From Bactericera cockerelli (Eukaryota > Arthropoda > Insecta > Hemiptera > Triozidae), in NCBI GenBank assembly GCA_024516035.1, contig CM044958.1, positions 7,453,771 through 7,517,770 on the forward strand: a stretch of 64,000 nt of DNA, read 5' to 3'. Within the stretch, counting starts at the first letter, position 1. Every line of letters starts with the position of its first letter. This document shows, one piece after another, positions 55,901 to 62,878 of the stretch. The notes under the pieces are model-generated. The model had not been told where the DNA came from. It searched no databases and worked only from the letters and a program-made list of their open reading frames with translations. The translations under genes and the position numbers were made by a program.

Positions 55901-57057
55901 AATAGAAATTTTATTAAATTAGGTATTTCACAACATTAATTTGATACTTACAACAACAACAAAAATTGTAATCTGGGGTGAACCGCGAAGTTAATGCCTT
56001 AGGCATTCTCTGTCACTTAACCCTGTAAACGAAAAATATACGCTGAACATAAAAGACCATAATATTCATATTATAAACTAATCCTGATCAAGAGTGATCA
56101 TAGTGTCTTGATTTGTTTCTGCTCTATCTCATTTTTGAACTTGTCCAATACAGTAGAACCTGGATGTACATATATTTGAACATTTTACACCCGAAGGACT
56201 GAGCAAAAATTCTATTATAAAGAGGTTTCTAATATAGTCAGTTCTCTTTTACACATAGATAGGAGACGTAGAGACCTGAGATTTTCAATATTATAAAGAG
56301 TTTTCTTTTACGATAATAGGTTTTTTCTCTGTTATAAAGAGTTTTCTTTTACGGTAGTAGATTTTATCTCTCTATTATACTCGTAAAGAGTTTCCTTTAA
56401 GAGAATAGATTTTTGCTATATTATAAAGAGTTTTCTTTTACGATAGTAGATTTTTGCTCTATTATAAAGAATTTTCTCGTACATCCCGTTCTATTATATC
56501 CAGATTCGACTATATGTGCTTCTCACTTATATTTTTAATTATTAACAAACATATTATATCAAGTTTTATTAACATAGAATATACTTATAAGAAGGCTGGG
56601 TGAGGTTAATATGGGTATCTGGTACGATTCCCAGCGAATGGAGGTTAAAACCCCCGTCCTGACTATCTCAATCAAGACGTTAAAACTAAATAGAATCAAC
56701 TGGTCACAATAGATCTAATTAGGTGGCATTGTTAATTGTTAGTGTTTCACTGAAAACCCTGCAACCAGATCAGACAATAATAATAATAGTAATAATAAAT
56801 ACATATAAGAATATATATACGTACATAGAAATTAACATTGATAAAATAAAACTTGAATACACTAACTGACTCACTGATCTGTTCAATCTGTCTCAGGAGG
56901 CGGCAACAAGGTTCCCGCCCAATCGCACCACACCTTCCCTCAGCTGCCCAACCTAACCATCAACTATGCCGCCAACGGCTACGGAGGCGGCGGGGGCGAC
57001 AAAACTTCCGCCAGGGATTCCGCCAATTTCTCCATGACCAGCAACGAGTCCGCGTGA
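37627..57057 (+). CDS. tinc: tincar-like multi-pass membrane protein, C-terminal 786 codons
   Basis: Eleven exons join in phase: 37627-37805, 38518-38746, 40210-40489, 42113-42284, 45340-45454, 47573-47740, 49162-49465, 51607-51915, 52997-53308, 54423-54553 and 56897-57057. The sum is 2360 bp, one short of 787 codons; the missing base is in the exon at 52997. The first three exons hold at least three or four transmembrane segments, followed by a basic stretch (KIRVTIGRATVRSQRSIKLM) and then a long low-complexity tail with poly-Pro, Ser/Gly and MNGGVP repeats. Drosophila tincar is an eight-pass membrane protein with such a tail, acting in heart and eye development. I assign it from this architecture and remembered similarity, without a search. 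The 5' exons are not seen between 27.5 and 37.6 kb. Confidence 0.62.
38030..38150 (-). mobile_element. SINE family C copy
   Basis: Minus strand GACCTCAGTAGCTTGATTGA to ATCACAATCG tail, B box weak. It follows long A-rich runs at 37890-38010. Confidence 0.65.
38518..38746 (+). CDS. tincar-like exon 2 (two TM segments)
   Basis: LTAFLNREKARRVIKIRSQA, then TM FTHCAALCCLLAISVCQAPL and TM GAILACILGTILHLFLW. Acceptor CTCCCAG|GCTCAC, donor TGG|GTGAGT, ends in phase 0. CpG-rich against AT-rich flanks. Confidence 0.92.
39092..39383. mobile_element. piggyBac-like MITE with palindromic interior
   Basis: TTAA at 39088-39091 and 39384-39387. Termini carry CACGTTGGACGCC and the complement of GGCGTTGAACGTG. 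The interior repeats near-palindromes CCCATATGTGGG, CCCATATATGGG and CCCACATGTGGG at about 45-60-bp spacing. Confidence 0.75.
39780..40200. other. AT-rich intron with family G tail and TATTC repeat
   Basis: (ATTCT)n at 40058-40087, family G end at 40085-40165, poly(A) at 39895-39922. Confidence 0.55.
40210..40489 (+). CDS. tincar-like exon 3 (TM end and cytosolic start)
   Basis: VLLWLILTIKQHWVFKIRVT completes a TM stretch, followed by RSQRSIKLMTDVDLVTSSAS and LLVVGNGRTYAIAGDAPKRT. Acceptor CCCCAG|GTCCTC, donor CATG|GTGAGT, phase 1. Confidence 0.93.
40503..41115. mobile_element. two inverted copies of a 284-bp TIR element
   Basis: Copies 40503-40786 and 40832-41115 face each other. Ends GTCGTATTTTTCTTTCTAAC / GCCGTATTTTTCTTTCTAAC form about 20-bp inverted repeats. 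Between and after them lie two copies of a 43-bp SINE A head segment (40788-40830, 41116-41158). A third copy is at 54659-54953. Confidence 0.82.
41116..41272 (+). mobile_element. SINE family A, truncated
   Basis: GGTAGTTCACTGGTAAAGGC, CCAGAGGTCGCAGGTTTGAA, then GTTATCCTCCCATTTGGGAT; cut at CTTACTGCTC. Confidence 0.75.
42113..42284 (+). CDS. tincar-like exon 4, donor amplified
   Basis: ESSTNGAKLSVEDTEEQIYW, LRPKCRSPPPGSPDSSDEKG, FSKRTSKEGGDKNA. Donor GCCAA|GTAAGT; the two A plus the next exon's G restore Lys. The donor starts a 19-unit array. Confidence 0.9.
42271..43068 (+). repeat. 19-unit, 42-bp array carrying tandem 5' splice sites
   Basis: Unit GACAAGAACGCCAAGTAAGT plus TCATTATCTCAGCTTTGTTT and GA, 19 times without length change. 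The first unit is the end of the exon at 42284. Thirteen units keep GTAAGT; six read GTATTT. The second half varies TTATCT/TTTCCT. All three reading directions stay open because 42 is a multiple of 3, which explains the long repetitive ORFs here. Confidence 0.96.
43100..43242 (-). mobile_element. SINE family C copy
   Basis: Minus strand GACCTCAGTAGCTTGATCGA, GGTCGGTGGTTCAAGTCCCG, GTAGAGCGAGTTTGAGTAGT, ends ACACAAATATG. Confidence 0.82.
43245..43905. other. AT-rich intron, nothing recognised
   Basis: A 16-bp block TTTCCACCTGTAATAT occurs at 43707 and 43816, and AATCACAGGTGATT is palindromic at 43396; no gene. Confidence 0.45.
43909..43980 (+). tRNA. tRNA-Gln(CTG)
   Basis: 72 nt. Acceptor stem GGTCTCA/TGAGACC with discriminator T, anticodon loop ACTCTGAAT (CTG), T arm CCGAG-TTCAAAT-CTCGG. 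No intron. Body identical to 46591-46662. Confidence 0.94.
44055..44390 (+). mobile_element. tRNA-like headed SINE with the 5S-SINE body
   Basis: Head ends in GAGTTCGATCCCCGGTC; then CCCAGGCTGGGTGAGGTTAA TGTGGGTAGC, GGAGGGTAAAACCCCCGTCC and GACGTTAAA, the same body as family D; then GTTAGGAAGGGCATCCAGCC and a distinct 3' end. A partial relative, body only, is at 56595-56700. Confidence 0.75.
44425..44497 (-). tRNA. tRNA-Phe(GAA), T-stem mismatch
   Basis: 73 nt, same as the copy at 36644 except one base: the T stem reads CCTGG-TTCGATC-CCTGG, so position 63 is T and gives a U-U mismatch instead of U-G. It may be inactive. The 5' flank matches that of the copy at 55078 for over 100 bp. Confidence 0.85.
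45067..45318 (+). mobile_element. family H element
   Basis: ACTAGCCGTTTGCCCGTGCT TTGCAACGGG start, ATGGCCGTACTGCTGGACAG, a G-run, CTCTTACCGTTTTGGCTAAA, end CTGTTTTATATATAGAG. Family members end at a similar TATATA sequence. Class not identified. Confidence 0.7.
45340..45454 (+). CDS. tincar-like exon 5
   Basis: KGKKKAGSDPEDDGDYARLR, ELPLATEQSDDTASEDNK: charged, no TM. Acceptor TTTCCAG|GAAAGG, donor AAG|GTGGGT, phase 0. A family H copy ends 22 bp before it. Confidence 0.88.
45477..45690. mobile_element. family G copy
   Basis: TTTACACTTTATTAG to ATTGCCTTAGGCAATCTCTT CCACCC. (ATA)n in the middle. Confidence 0.65.
45825..46030. mobile_element. two facing SINE family C copies
   Basis: 45825-45905 (minus) and 45928-46030 (plus) meet at GACTTCAGTAG / AACCTCAGTAG about 20 bp apart; both degenerate. 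Confidence 0.65.
46591..46662 (+). tRNA. tRNA-Gln(CTG), second copy
   Basis: Identical 72-nt body to 43909-43980 with unrelated flanks. The 5' side (46440-46590) is GC-richer than average. A T run (46681-46690) may serve as the Pol III terminator. Confidence 0.94.
46850..47340. repeat. degenerate repeats with AAACAGGATTA motifs
   Basis: Three related blocks: AACAGGATTAGATT..AAGTGGACACTATCCC, CTGTGATTGGTTGAAA, and TAATCCTGTTTCATAAT in inverse order. More pieces lie at 48530-48630 and 48745-48950. Probably decayed copies of one MITE family. Confidence 0.6.
47573..47740 (+). CDS. tincar-like exon 6 (proline-rich)
   Basis: 56 codons: LLDRVELLVPSDPSPLLTPE, DDLDLPPPPPTPPLPSPPPP, NNIHYMENQ. The poly-Pro run could bind SH3, WW or EVH1 domains. 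Acceptor CTCTAG|CTACTA, donor CAG|GTGAGT. Confidence 0.9.
47776..47965 (+). mobile_element. family G, intact copy
   Basis: TTTAGAAACTCTTTATTAGT to AAAGGGCGGGGTTATTGCCT ATGGCAATTTCTTCC. Serves as the uninterrupted reference for 5825-7560. It begins only about 35 bp after the exon donor at 47740. Confidence 0.75.
47990..48340. repeat. imperfect palindromes with CCAAT motifs
   Basis: Two successive foldable blocks, each with CTGATTGGTTATTGCG-type sequence on one side and AACCAATCAGGGTGCGTTGT on the other, flanked by GGGAGATT. MITE-like. Confidence 0.55.
48350..48500 (-). mobile_element. right end of a GGATATAAGAG-type MITE
   Basis: CTCTTATATCGAGGTTTCTA, CTCTTATATCCAGAATCAAC TGTA: the complement of the TACAGTTGAGCCTGGATATA terminus seen in 20700-23400. 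Confidence 0.55.
48955..49105 (+). mobile_element. family K 3'-end copy
   Basis: GAGAATGCTGTTGGCATTAG to TGATCCAACATGTTTAATAA. It ends about 55 bp before the exon at 49162. Confidence 0.6.
49162..49465 (+). CDS. tincar-like exon 7 (Ser/Gly/Asn-rich), donor amplified
   Basis: QSLSAQFLCRTDSGMPHEDN, then SGGSPPNSGGSHNSESSSGV and TTPPWRSFSLQR. Acceptor CCACAG|CAATCC, donor AGAG|GTAGGG, phase 1. The donor is the first unit of an array of about 82 copies. Confidence 0.88.
49466..51110 (+). repeat. 20-bp minisatellite of about 82 units starting at a splice donor
   Basis: Unit GTAGGTCTGAGAGGTAGGGC with variants (GTTGGGC, GCATAGGTCT, GACGTAGATC). Unit length is 20 bp almost throughout, with rare 19-bp units near 50713 and 50990. 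The first GAGAG|GTAGGG is the real exon-7 donor, so every unit carries a 5'-splice-site-like GAG|GTAGGG. Two units have the stronger GAG|GTAAGG (49706, 50047). Higher-order order of variants suggests block duplication. Confidence 0.95.
51110..51600. mobile_element. intron with a SINE E fragment
   Basis: 51395-51575 (minus) carries the family E end (TCGGGCGACACAATACTTCC). The rest is AT-rich with nothing recognised. Confidence 0.5.
51607..51915 (+). CDS. tincar-like exon 8 (MNGGVP repeats)
   Basis: MQPPTSQTYGVSLAHQNPQP, then four to five repeats of the form xMNGGVPx (ILMNGGVPKLINGGVAQMMN), then QPIYGNSSIYKPQQIYASTN. Acceptor CCTCAG|GTATGC, donor GAAG|GTAAGA. Confidence 0.9.
51916..52660. other. 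AT-rich intron, nothing recognised
   Basis: Short CATTTGATTGGTTGAAAATA-like motifs but no element boundaries. Confidence 0.45.
52664..52942 (-). mobile_element. family F copy next to an acceptor
   Basis: Minus-strand copy of 479-755, with GTTGTTGTGTTGTTG as the complement of its tail. It ends 25 bp before the C26 tract of the exon at 52997. Confidence 0.78.
52997..53308 (+). CDS. tincar-like exon 9 with a one-base frameshift
   Basis: VEDTTVVIMRKNSTATPPPS to SFTDTTDTRPGG, then, after a shift in the G6 run near 53174, RMSATLPHFPTQASGYYNPQ and HCLTMPAQHSHAPPSPAPAD. The 312-bp length is one base short for the flanking phases, and the second frame joins the next exon in phase. The acceptor's pyrimidine tract is 26 C in a row. 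Confidence 0.85.
53328..53785 (-). mobile_element. family F copy split by SINE A
   Basis: F pieces at 53328-53375 and 53583-53785 are joined in the intact copy at 52664-52942. The insert 53376-53582 is a minus-strand SINE A with (AAT)n tail. Confidence 0.78.
53795..54172 (+). mobile_element. SINE B split by a SINE E piece
   Basis: 53795-53875 is the B head (TGCACTGGTAGTCAAGTGGT, GGTTCAAATCCCATCCAGTG); 54097-54172 its body (ATTAATTTGAGTTTGTGACC). Between them lies a minus-strand E fragment (53880-54095). Confidence 0.72.
54423..54553 (+). CDS. tincar-like exon 10
   Basis: LPLFPNTSCNSFPRPHSSIP, SHHNGVKLFNQNPYTRRHVQ, FSD. Acceptor TTTCAG|ACTACC directly after an (AATA)n stretch; donor GACG|GTGAGT. 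Confidence 0.9.
54659..54953 (+). mobile_element. 284-bp TIR element, third copy, with long flanking direct repeat
   Basis: GCCGTATTTTTCTTTCTAAC to the inverse at 54935-54953. The 51-bp segments 54606-54656 and 54955-55005 (AAGGTTGTG..TCATACTTCCGT ...) flank it directly and differ at about seven positions. Confidence 0.8.
55078..55150 (+). tRNA. tRNA-Phe(GAA)
   Basis: Identical to the body at 36644-36716, all stems paired. The 5' flank resembles the copy at 44425; the 3' flank (CAATACTCTGTTTGTCCTGC) resembles the one at 36644. Confidence 0.93.
55280..55560 (+). mobile_element. family H copy with (AGGT)n
   Basis: Same plan as 45067-45318, with a TAGG tetranucleotide repeat of about 12 units at 55484-55532 before the TTTTATATATGAG end. 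Confidence 0.75.
55570..56145. other. AT-rich intron, nothing recognised
   Basis: A T25 run at 55603-55628; the flanks share TTAAGTGGCAGAGAATGCCT / AGGCATTCTCTGTCACTTAA, so 55640 and 55995 may be inverted ends of a decayed element. Confidence 0.45.
56152..56515. mobile_element. TA-flanked MITE with internal tandem repeats
   Basis: Ends CAGTAGAACCTGGATGTAC and the complement of TAGTCGAATCTGGATATAAT. The interior repeats a unit of about 50 bp, TATAAAGAGTTTTCTTTTAC GATAGTAGATTTT, five times. Same terminal type as the satellite at 20700-23400. Confidence 0.7.
56897..57057 (+). CDS. tincar-like last exon and stop
   Basis: GNKVPAQSHHTFPQLPNLTI, NYAANGYGGGGGDKTSARDS, ANFSMTSNESA, then TGA at 57055-57057. 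Acceptor GTCTCAG|GAGGCG. A 5S-derived SINE begins 43 bp after the stop, so it lies in the 3' UTR or just past it. Confidence 0.88.
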
Positions 57058-57100
57058 ATGGAGTAGAATATCGGCCGGAGGGAAACAAAAATATTTATGA

Positions 57101-57328
57101 GCCAGCGTCGATGGCGCGTTGAATGCACCGGTTCTCGTTGGATCACCGAAGTTAAGCAACGTCCAGCGAGGTGAAGACTTCGTGATGCTGGCATTCCGGC
57201 CCAACCCAGGCTGGGTGAGGTTAATGTGGATAGCAGGTTTTTGCAGTTTCCTACGAATGGAGGGTAACACCCCTGTCGTGATATGACCATGCAGTTGAAA
57301 GCGACGTTAAACCAAAAAAAAAAAAAAT
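57101..57328 (+). mobile_element. 5S rRNA-derived SINE just after the tincar-like stop
   Basis: GCCAGCGTCGATGGCGCGTT head, GATCACCGAAGTTAAGCAAC, shortened head-body junction, GACGTTAAACC and poly(A). AAAAATATTTAT occurs on both sides, a likely target duplication. Confidence 0.88.
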
Positions 57329-57420
57329 ATTTATTGTGAACTGCCATCTACTGGGCTACCGCCTAGACATTGGATTTGGGTGTCCATATAATCCTCTCAC
57401 CACCATGATTTAGGTATTAA

Positions 57421-57659
57421 CCCTTCAAGCACTGGCGTTACATATATGTAACACGAAACACGTGTCAGCAGATTTCTTTTTAATATTAAAAACAATATAA
57501 TAGTACTCATATAGCACGTTTCTTGGTGATTCATAATAGTCGGTTCTACCTATAGCCAAAGAAAGTTCACTGTTACAAATACTCGTATGTAACGCCAGGA
57601 CTTGACATGTGCAGTAGAAAAAAAGAAAAACTGTAAAAATAGTTTTCAGACTTGCAGGG
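57421..57659. mobile_element. piggyBac-like MITE
   Basis: TTAA at 57417-57420 and 57660-57663. Termini CCCTTCAAGCACT and, inverted, CCCTGCAAGTCTG. Inside, TACATATATGTAAC is palindromic and TATGTAACGCCAGGACTTG mirrors it. Confidence 0.75.
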
Positions 57660-57934
57660 TTAATACCTATCTCACGGACACGGAATTATTAATTATTATT
57701 ACTGGGTTACCGCTAGACACAGTATACACAATTATTACACATAGCGTGTAGAAATAAGAAGTGTGGAAACCACCCCCCGCGCCGGCCTGCATCGTGGCGT
57801 CCTCAGCGCTAGTATCTCAAAGGCGTCTCCTCTCCTCGTCCCTCACAAAATTTCTTCCCCCGCATCAAACACCTCGGCCGAGGTGTGAAGAACGCCTATA
57901 CAAAGAAAAAGACAGCTCGGCAGAGTGTAAGGTT

Positions 57935-58065
57935 ACAGAATCAAATGTAAATATAAACAGACCGCGAGAAATATTCAACTCCTTTGCGATGGTGTCGCGC
58001 TATGTGGCGTGTCCATGCAACTGGGGTTCGTTTCCACACTTCTTATTTTTACACGCTATGGTATA
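57935..58065. repeat. second copy of the 24955-25110 repeat
   Basis: GCGAGAAATATTCAACTCCT ... ATGTGGCGTGTCCATGCAAC. An ORF across it (57761-58093) is not supported by anything else. Confidence 0.55.
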
Positions 58066-58365
58066 CAATTCAAACAATTACATAAATCATTAAATAATTT
58101 ATTTTATTTTCTTAACATGCATGTCAGTTCTAGTGCGTGTAATATAAATCATAGTGGTCATCTGACCAGATTCTGCTATTAAGCAGATAGAGTAAAAGGA
58201 AAGGATATTCTACGCAGTCAGAATCTAATGGAATACATCTCTAATCTAACATTGGCAGCCGCTCCAACGTTTTTAAAAAAATTAATGAACATTTATTTAA
58301 AGAGAAGTCTATAATAATCGAATCCCAGCCCGGTTTTAATATTTTAATAGAGAATAGAATTGACA

Positions 58366-59066
58366 ATAGGCTTTATAGCCGATCGCGAAGTTTTCCACCG
58401 AATTCTATCAGTATAGCAAAGAGTTATTTTAGTATCCGATGAAGAGTCAAGAAAAACATCAAGCAACTAAGAATAGATTGGGAATCATTCTAGATATAAA
58501 TAAACCACCAAAAAGAAATAGGGGCAAGGACTCCGATTGTATAGACCTCTCTTTAAATAAATGCTCATAAAAAGAAATATGTTTTAGTAGGTATAAAAAG
58601 GATAGTTCTTTTTTCCAATTAGGTTTAACGTGGCTTTCAACTGCACGTTCATATCACGACGGGGTTATATATTAACTAGCGGGCTGCACCCGCTTCGCCA
58701 AGCCATCACACACACACCACCCATACATCACACACCACACCCACACACCACATACACACAACACACACACCCATCCACACACACACACCCATCCAAACAC
58801 ACCCACCCACACACACACACACACAACACACCCACAACACACCCACACACATACACACACCCATCCACACACACACCCATCCACACACACACCCACACAC
58901 ACACATCCATCAACCCACACACACACACACATCACACACACCACACACATACACACACCCATCCACACACACACCCATCCACACACACACCCATCCACAC
59001 ACACACCACATACATACACACACACACACACACACCCATCCACACATACACACACACACACCCACA

Positions 59067-59104
<38 letters not shown>

Positions 59105-62100
59105 ACCATCATCGCTGTAAATTTCAAAATCCCGAGCCAAATCTATCATAGCGGATATTGATAATGTAGCAAACTGGCCCATATTTCGAGAACGGTTTGT
59201 CAGAATATGGCAACAAAGGGCTCAAATAAAATCATGTGATGTTCTCAGACAGTTTTTAACAATAAAAATACAGGTCCTCGCGATAACTTTTAAGTTCCGT
59301 GCTGGAATCTGTAAAAAAACGTGAAAAGTCTAAAAAAAATGGTCGAAATTTCAAACATTCTGGCTTCTATCTCGAGAACAATACGTCAGAATATGGCCTA
59401 ATATGAATTAAATGAAAGCTAGTTTTGTCTAATGTGTTATTAAATAATAAAAATTATAGGTCCTCGCGACAAATTTTAAGTTCCGCGCTGGAATCTGCTA
59501 AAAAAACGTGAAAAGTCTGAAAAAAAGGTCGAAATTTCGAACATTCTGGCTTATATCTCCAGAACGGTACGTCAGAATGTAGCCTAAAATGAATTAAATG
59601 AAAGCTAATTTTGTCTAATGTGTTATTAAATAATAAAAAATATAGGTCCTCGCGATAGATTTCAAGTTCCAGGGCAAAGACTGTCTTAAAATCGGACCCT
59701 TCCTCAAGGAAAAACTTAAGGAAGGTCATAACTCAAGGACGGTTTGGAATTTCGGACTTTTCATAGTTTTCCTGGTGTTTTTCGGCAATTTTACTTGGGG
59801 TCGGTTCTCATCAATTTTTTGCTATCTCTTACCGTTTCGCCTAAACAATTCCTGCACACAAACATACAAAGATACAAAGCCCGTCCATATTTCTCATTTA
59901 TACATATAAAGAGATGAACAAATTGTGAAAATACCTTAATAAATAATCATAAAAAGAATGATTTTTGTACTGGAGCAGCAAATGAGAATTTTCTGTTTAC
60001 AAAATAGAGATGTACGGGACTTAATTCTCGCATGTAGACTTAATTATCCGCGGGATTTTTTTTTTTTTTTTTTTTTTTTTTATCAATTTGGTATCCTATT
60101 ATTCCTGTTGTGTTAACTCGAGATTTTTTTCAATTAGTCTGCTTAATAGACTAGTGGTTCTTTATTTCCAATATTCTCTCAGTTTATTGACTTTATCATT
60201 ATAGATTATAAGTAATAGAAGAACTTCTTAGTTATAACGTTTTATTTTTCATATTGTAAAAACAAATAATGTACATATATAAATGAGTAGAATATCTTGT
60301 GTTGTGGTTATGTTTGTATCCTTGTATTTGTACATGAAGTATTTGAACATTATTGTTGGACAAAATTCAAGCTTCATCCGCTATTAAGAATTAATAGATA
60401 TCGATTTTGTATGCATTGAAAATAAGAACTTTAAAGTAGTTAAGTGACGTGTTTACGTTTAAAAATAGGATTAAAATGATAATTTTTATTAATGACTATC
60501 TTGTTGTTTTGAACTACTGGAGGGTGACAGTTGGAATTTTTTTTTATTATGTATTATTCATTTTAAAAAAATAATGATTTTTTATTTTAAAATATTGAAA
60601 ATCATTTAAGTCAGTCATCTTTCAAAATTATTAAATAAATTTTAAGATTTATCGCTTGAAAAACAATACTTTCTATAACTTATAGGTAATAGAATTAAAA
60701 ATACTAAGTATTAAGTATTTAAATGGGTGTCAAGCAGAATCGTCTGAATCCTTGCCTACCATGTTTAAAAATTCTGATACACTGCCCTAGTCTTTTTCAC
60801 CATACATAATTAAATAGGTACTGGAATTGTGTTAATCTTCAACTGTGTATTTTTTTTTTAATGGAGTGGGTCAAGATAGTCTCTCCTGCAGCTGCAAAGT
60901 GGACATAGACTTCTACCTGTCATAGGGCTCCATGCTGTACTGTGATATGTTAAAAGTCCATGTCCACTCCGAGTTGGTAGCCAGCATGGGTATCTAGATC
61001 CGCCCATGTATTGCGGGGTTTTGTAATGTGTAAAATATTGTAAATAATTTCACTCTCACCTCGTCTTCTCTCTTCTTTTTGTAAAGTTTTTGTAAATCTT
61101 ACAGGTCTTGTTCTTTATAGGGATTTATTGATATTTCTTATGCCTATGATATATTTTGCTTTTTTACCACTTTTTTTAAAACCCATGTAAGTACTTTTCA
61201 GCAAACAAACACTTTTTATGTTTCCCTAGATCTTACCATTGATTGATAACTTAATTATCTAGGATAATATGAAAATATTTCTACCTATTATACCTCGTAA
61301 GTATATGAATAATTTTCGATATCTACTTATTTCATTTTTTTGTAATAAACCACATTATATCATCATTATGGGTAGTTATCATAATTCTATACTTAGTTAA
61401 TTTTTCATCATAAAATAAAAGTAGATAGTGATATATTACTACATATAATTTATGCATGTCATATTCATAGTTTATAGAACACTTAATTCCATTTATCACG
61501 TCCTTATTCCATGAAAATTTTGAGAAGGTATTGCATTTTGAATGTAATTGAATTGTGAACTTTATTTTACACGAATGATTTTATTATAAATGGAATTACC
61601 TCCTAAGCACCTGAATTAATAAAAACCTTATGGGAAGAAAGAAAACTCAGAAATCGTTGTATAAAGTGAGAGTACTATTAGTATAACCTGTAAATAAAAA
61701 TCTAATAGGAAAAAAAAAAAATTCTTTTCAAATCAAGGACAATTAAATTTGTCTATGAAGTGTTTGTGTGAGATGAAATTAGAGTCTGATCTGGAAAGAG
61801 TAAAAATATTGAAAGGTATTGTGGGGTATCTATAATGAAAAATGTATTAATGTTACAGTCAGTCTCAGGTGTGTATTCGAGATTTGCATGAATAATTGCC
61901 CCCCCCCCTCCCTATTCATATTAGTATAGTCCTAGTGAGAATTGCCCCCCTATTCATATTATTATAGTCCTAGTGGTTACTCACAATCCTAAAATCCCCG
62001 CATTTGTTTCCCTATTTCAATGTTTGTTTTCTCATAACTATTTTGGTCCCATTTGTTCAAAACGGCCCTTGAAACTGTCTCATACGAAAAATGCATGATC

Positions 62101-62863
62101 TCAAATTTACTACCTCATTCACATACCTACTTACTATCTATTTTCTATACAAAATGATCTTTCTCTCTCACTTTAGACCTAGAAGAAACACACGATGTAG
62201 GTAGTCTTTTTATTAAATTCAAACATTTTATATTTATTAAGATCTCACCACAGCCGAACAGTATTTGAACTGACTCTTCAGCTGAAAATATAAACAATTT
62301 TTGAACATAACCGAAATAATGAACTTTTTTTGGACTTGAACCATTTTTTCGTATGAAACAATACCTTTGAAACCTGCCTAATTTTTTTATACTTTTATAC
62401 CGTTTGTAAGGTTTTTTTTACATTTAATACCAATTTTATATTATTATTTTTTTCCTTTTTTATATGCGCCCATTTATTTCAAACTTTACAGTCCATCCAA
62501 TTATGATTTGGATATATATTCTATTATTTCATTATTTGTAAAATGAAATTGAGAATATCATAATAATAATAGCGCCTTATTTTTACTGCCCGATTAGGAC
62601 TAATGAGTCCCATTATTCCATCAGCAAGACCAAAACATTTTTACTATGTGGTCACAATGACAAACTTCCAAATTGGAAGATAACGTGTCATGCCGATGCA
62701 TGCCCCAGCTGGGTTTGGAACCTGCGACCTCTGATTTACCAGACCAACGCACACCGCGACGCCTTAATCACTGAGAGCTACCGGAACATACGATTTAGCT
62801 TGAAATTTTATTTCACATTATAACGAAAAACCAAAAAAAAAAAAAATCTATTGCTAAGGTACT
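58366..62863. repeat. right arm of the 3.25-kb inverted repeat, with an insertion
   Basis: Reverse complement of 30268-33523, interrupted by family H plus a CA-rich stretch at 58672-59915. Without that, the arm is also about 3.25 kb. Shared landmarks: SINE A, the CCCATGCTGGCTACC block (60985), TTTTTCACCATACATAATTA (60795), and the end AAATCTATTGCTAAGGTAC (62845-62863). Divergence looks like a few per cent by eye. Confidence 0.88.
58672..59915 (+). mobile_element. family H-like long element inserted in the inverted-repeat arm
   Basis: Starts ACTAGCGGGCTGCACCCGCT TCGCC; then a CA microsatellite (58700-59101, CACAC with CCATC interruptions); then three diverged repeats of about 180 bp (TCCTCGCGATAACTTTTAAG TTCCGCG; ACGTCAGAATATGGCCTAA); ends AAAGCCCGTCCATATTTCTC. 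The other arm shows the site without it. Confidence 0.75.
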
Positions 62864-62878
62864 TACTTACTTACTTAC

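Noticed and set aside
57761..58093. 110-codon ORF after the tincar-like gene
   Set aside because: It crosses a dispersed repeat (57935-58065) and shows no domain or splice context.
58630..59182. His/Thr/Pro-rich and Cys/Val-rich ORFs
   Set aside because: Translations of a CA microsatellite inside an inserted element.
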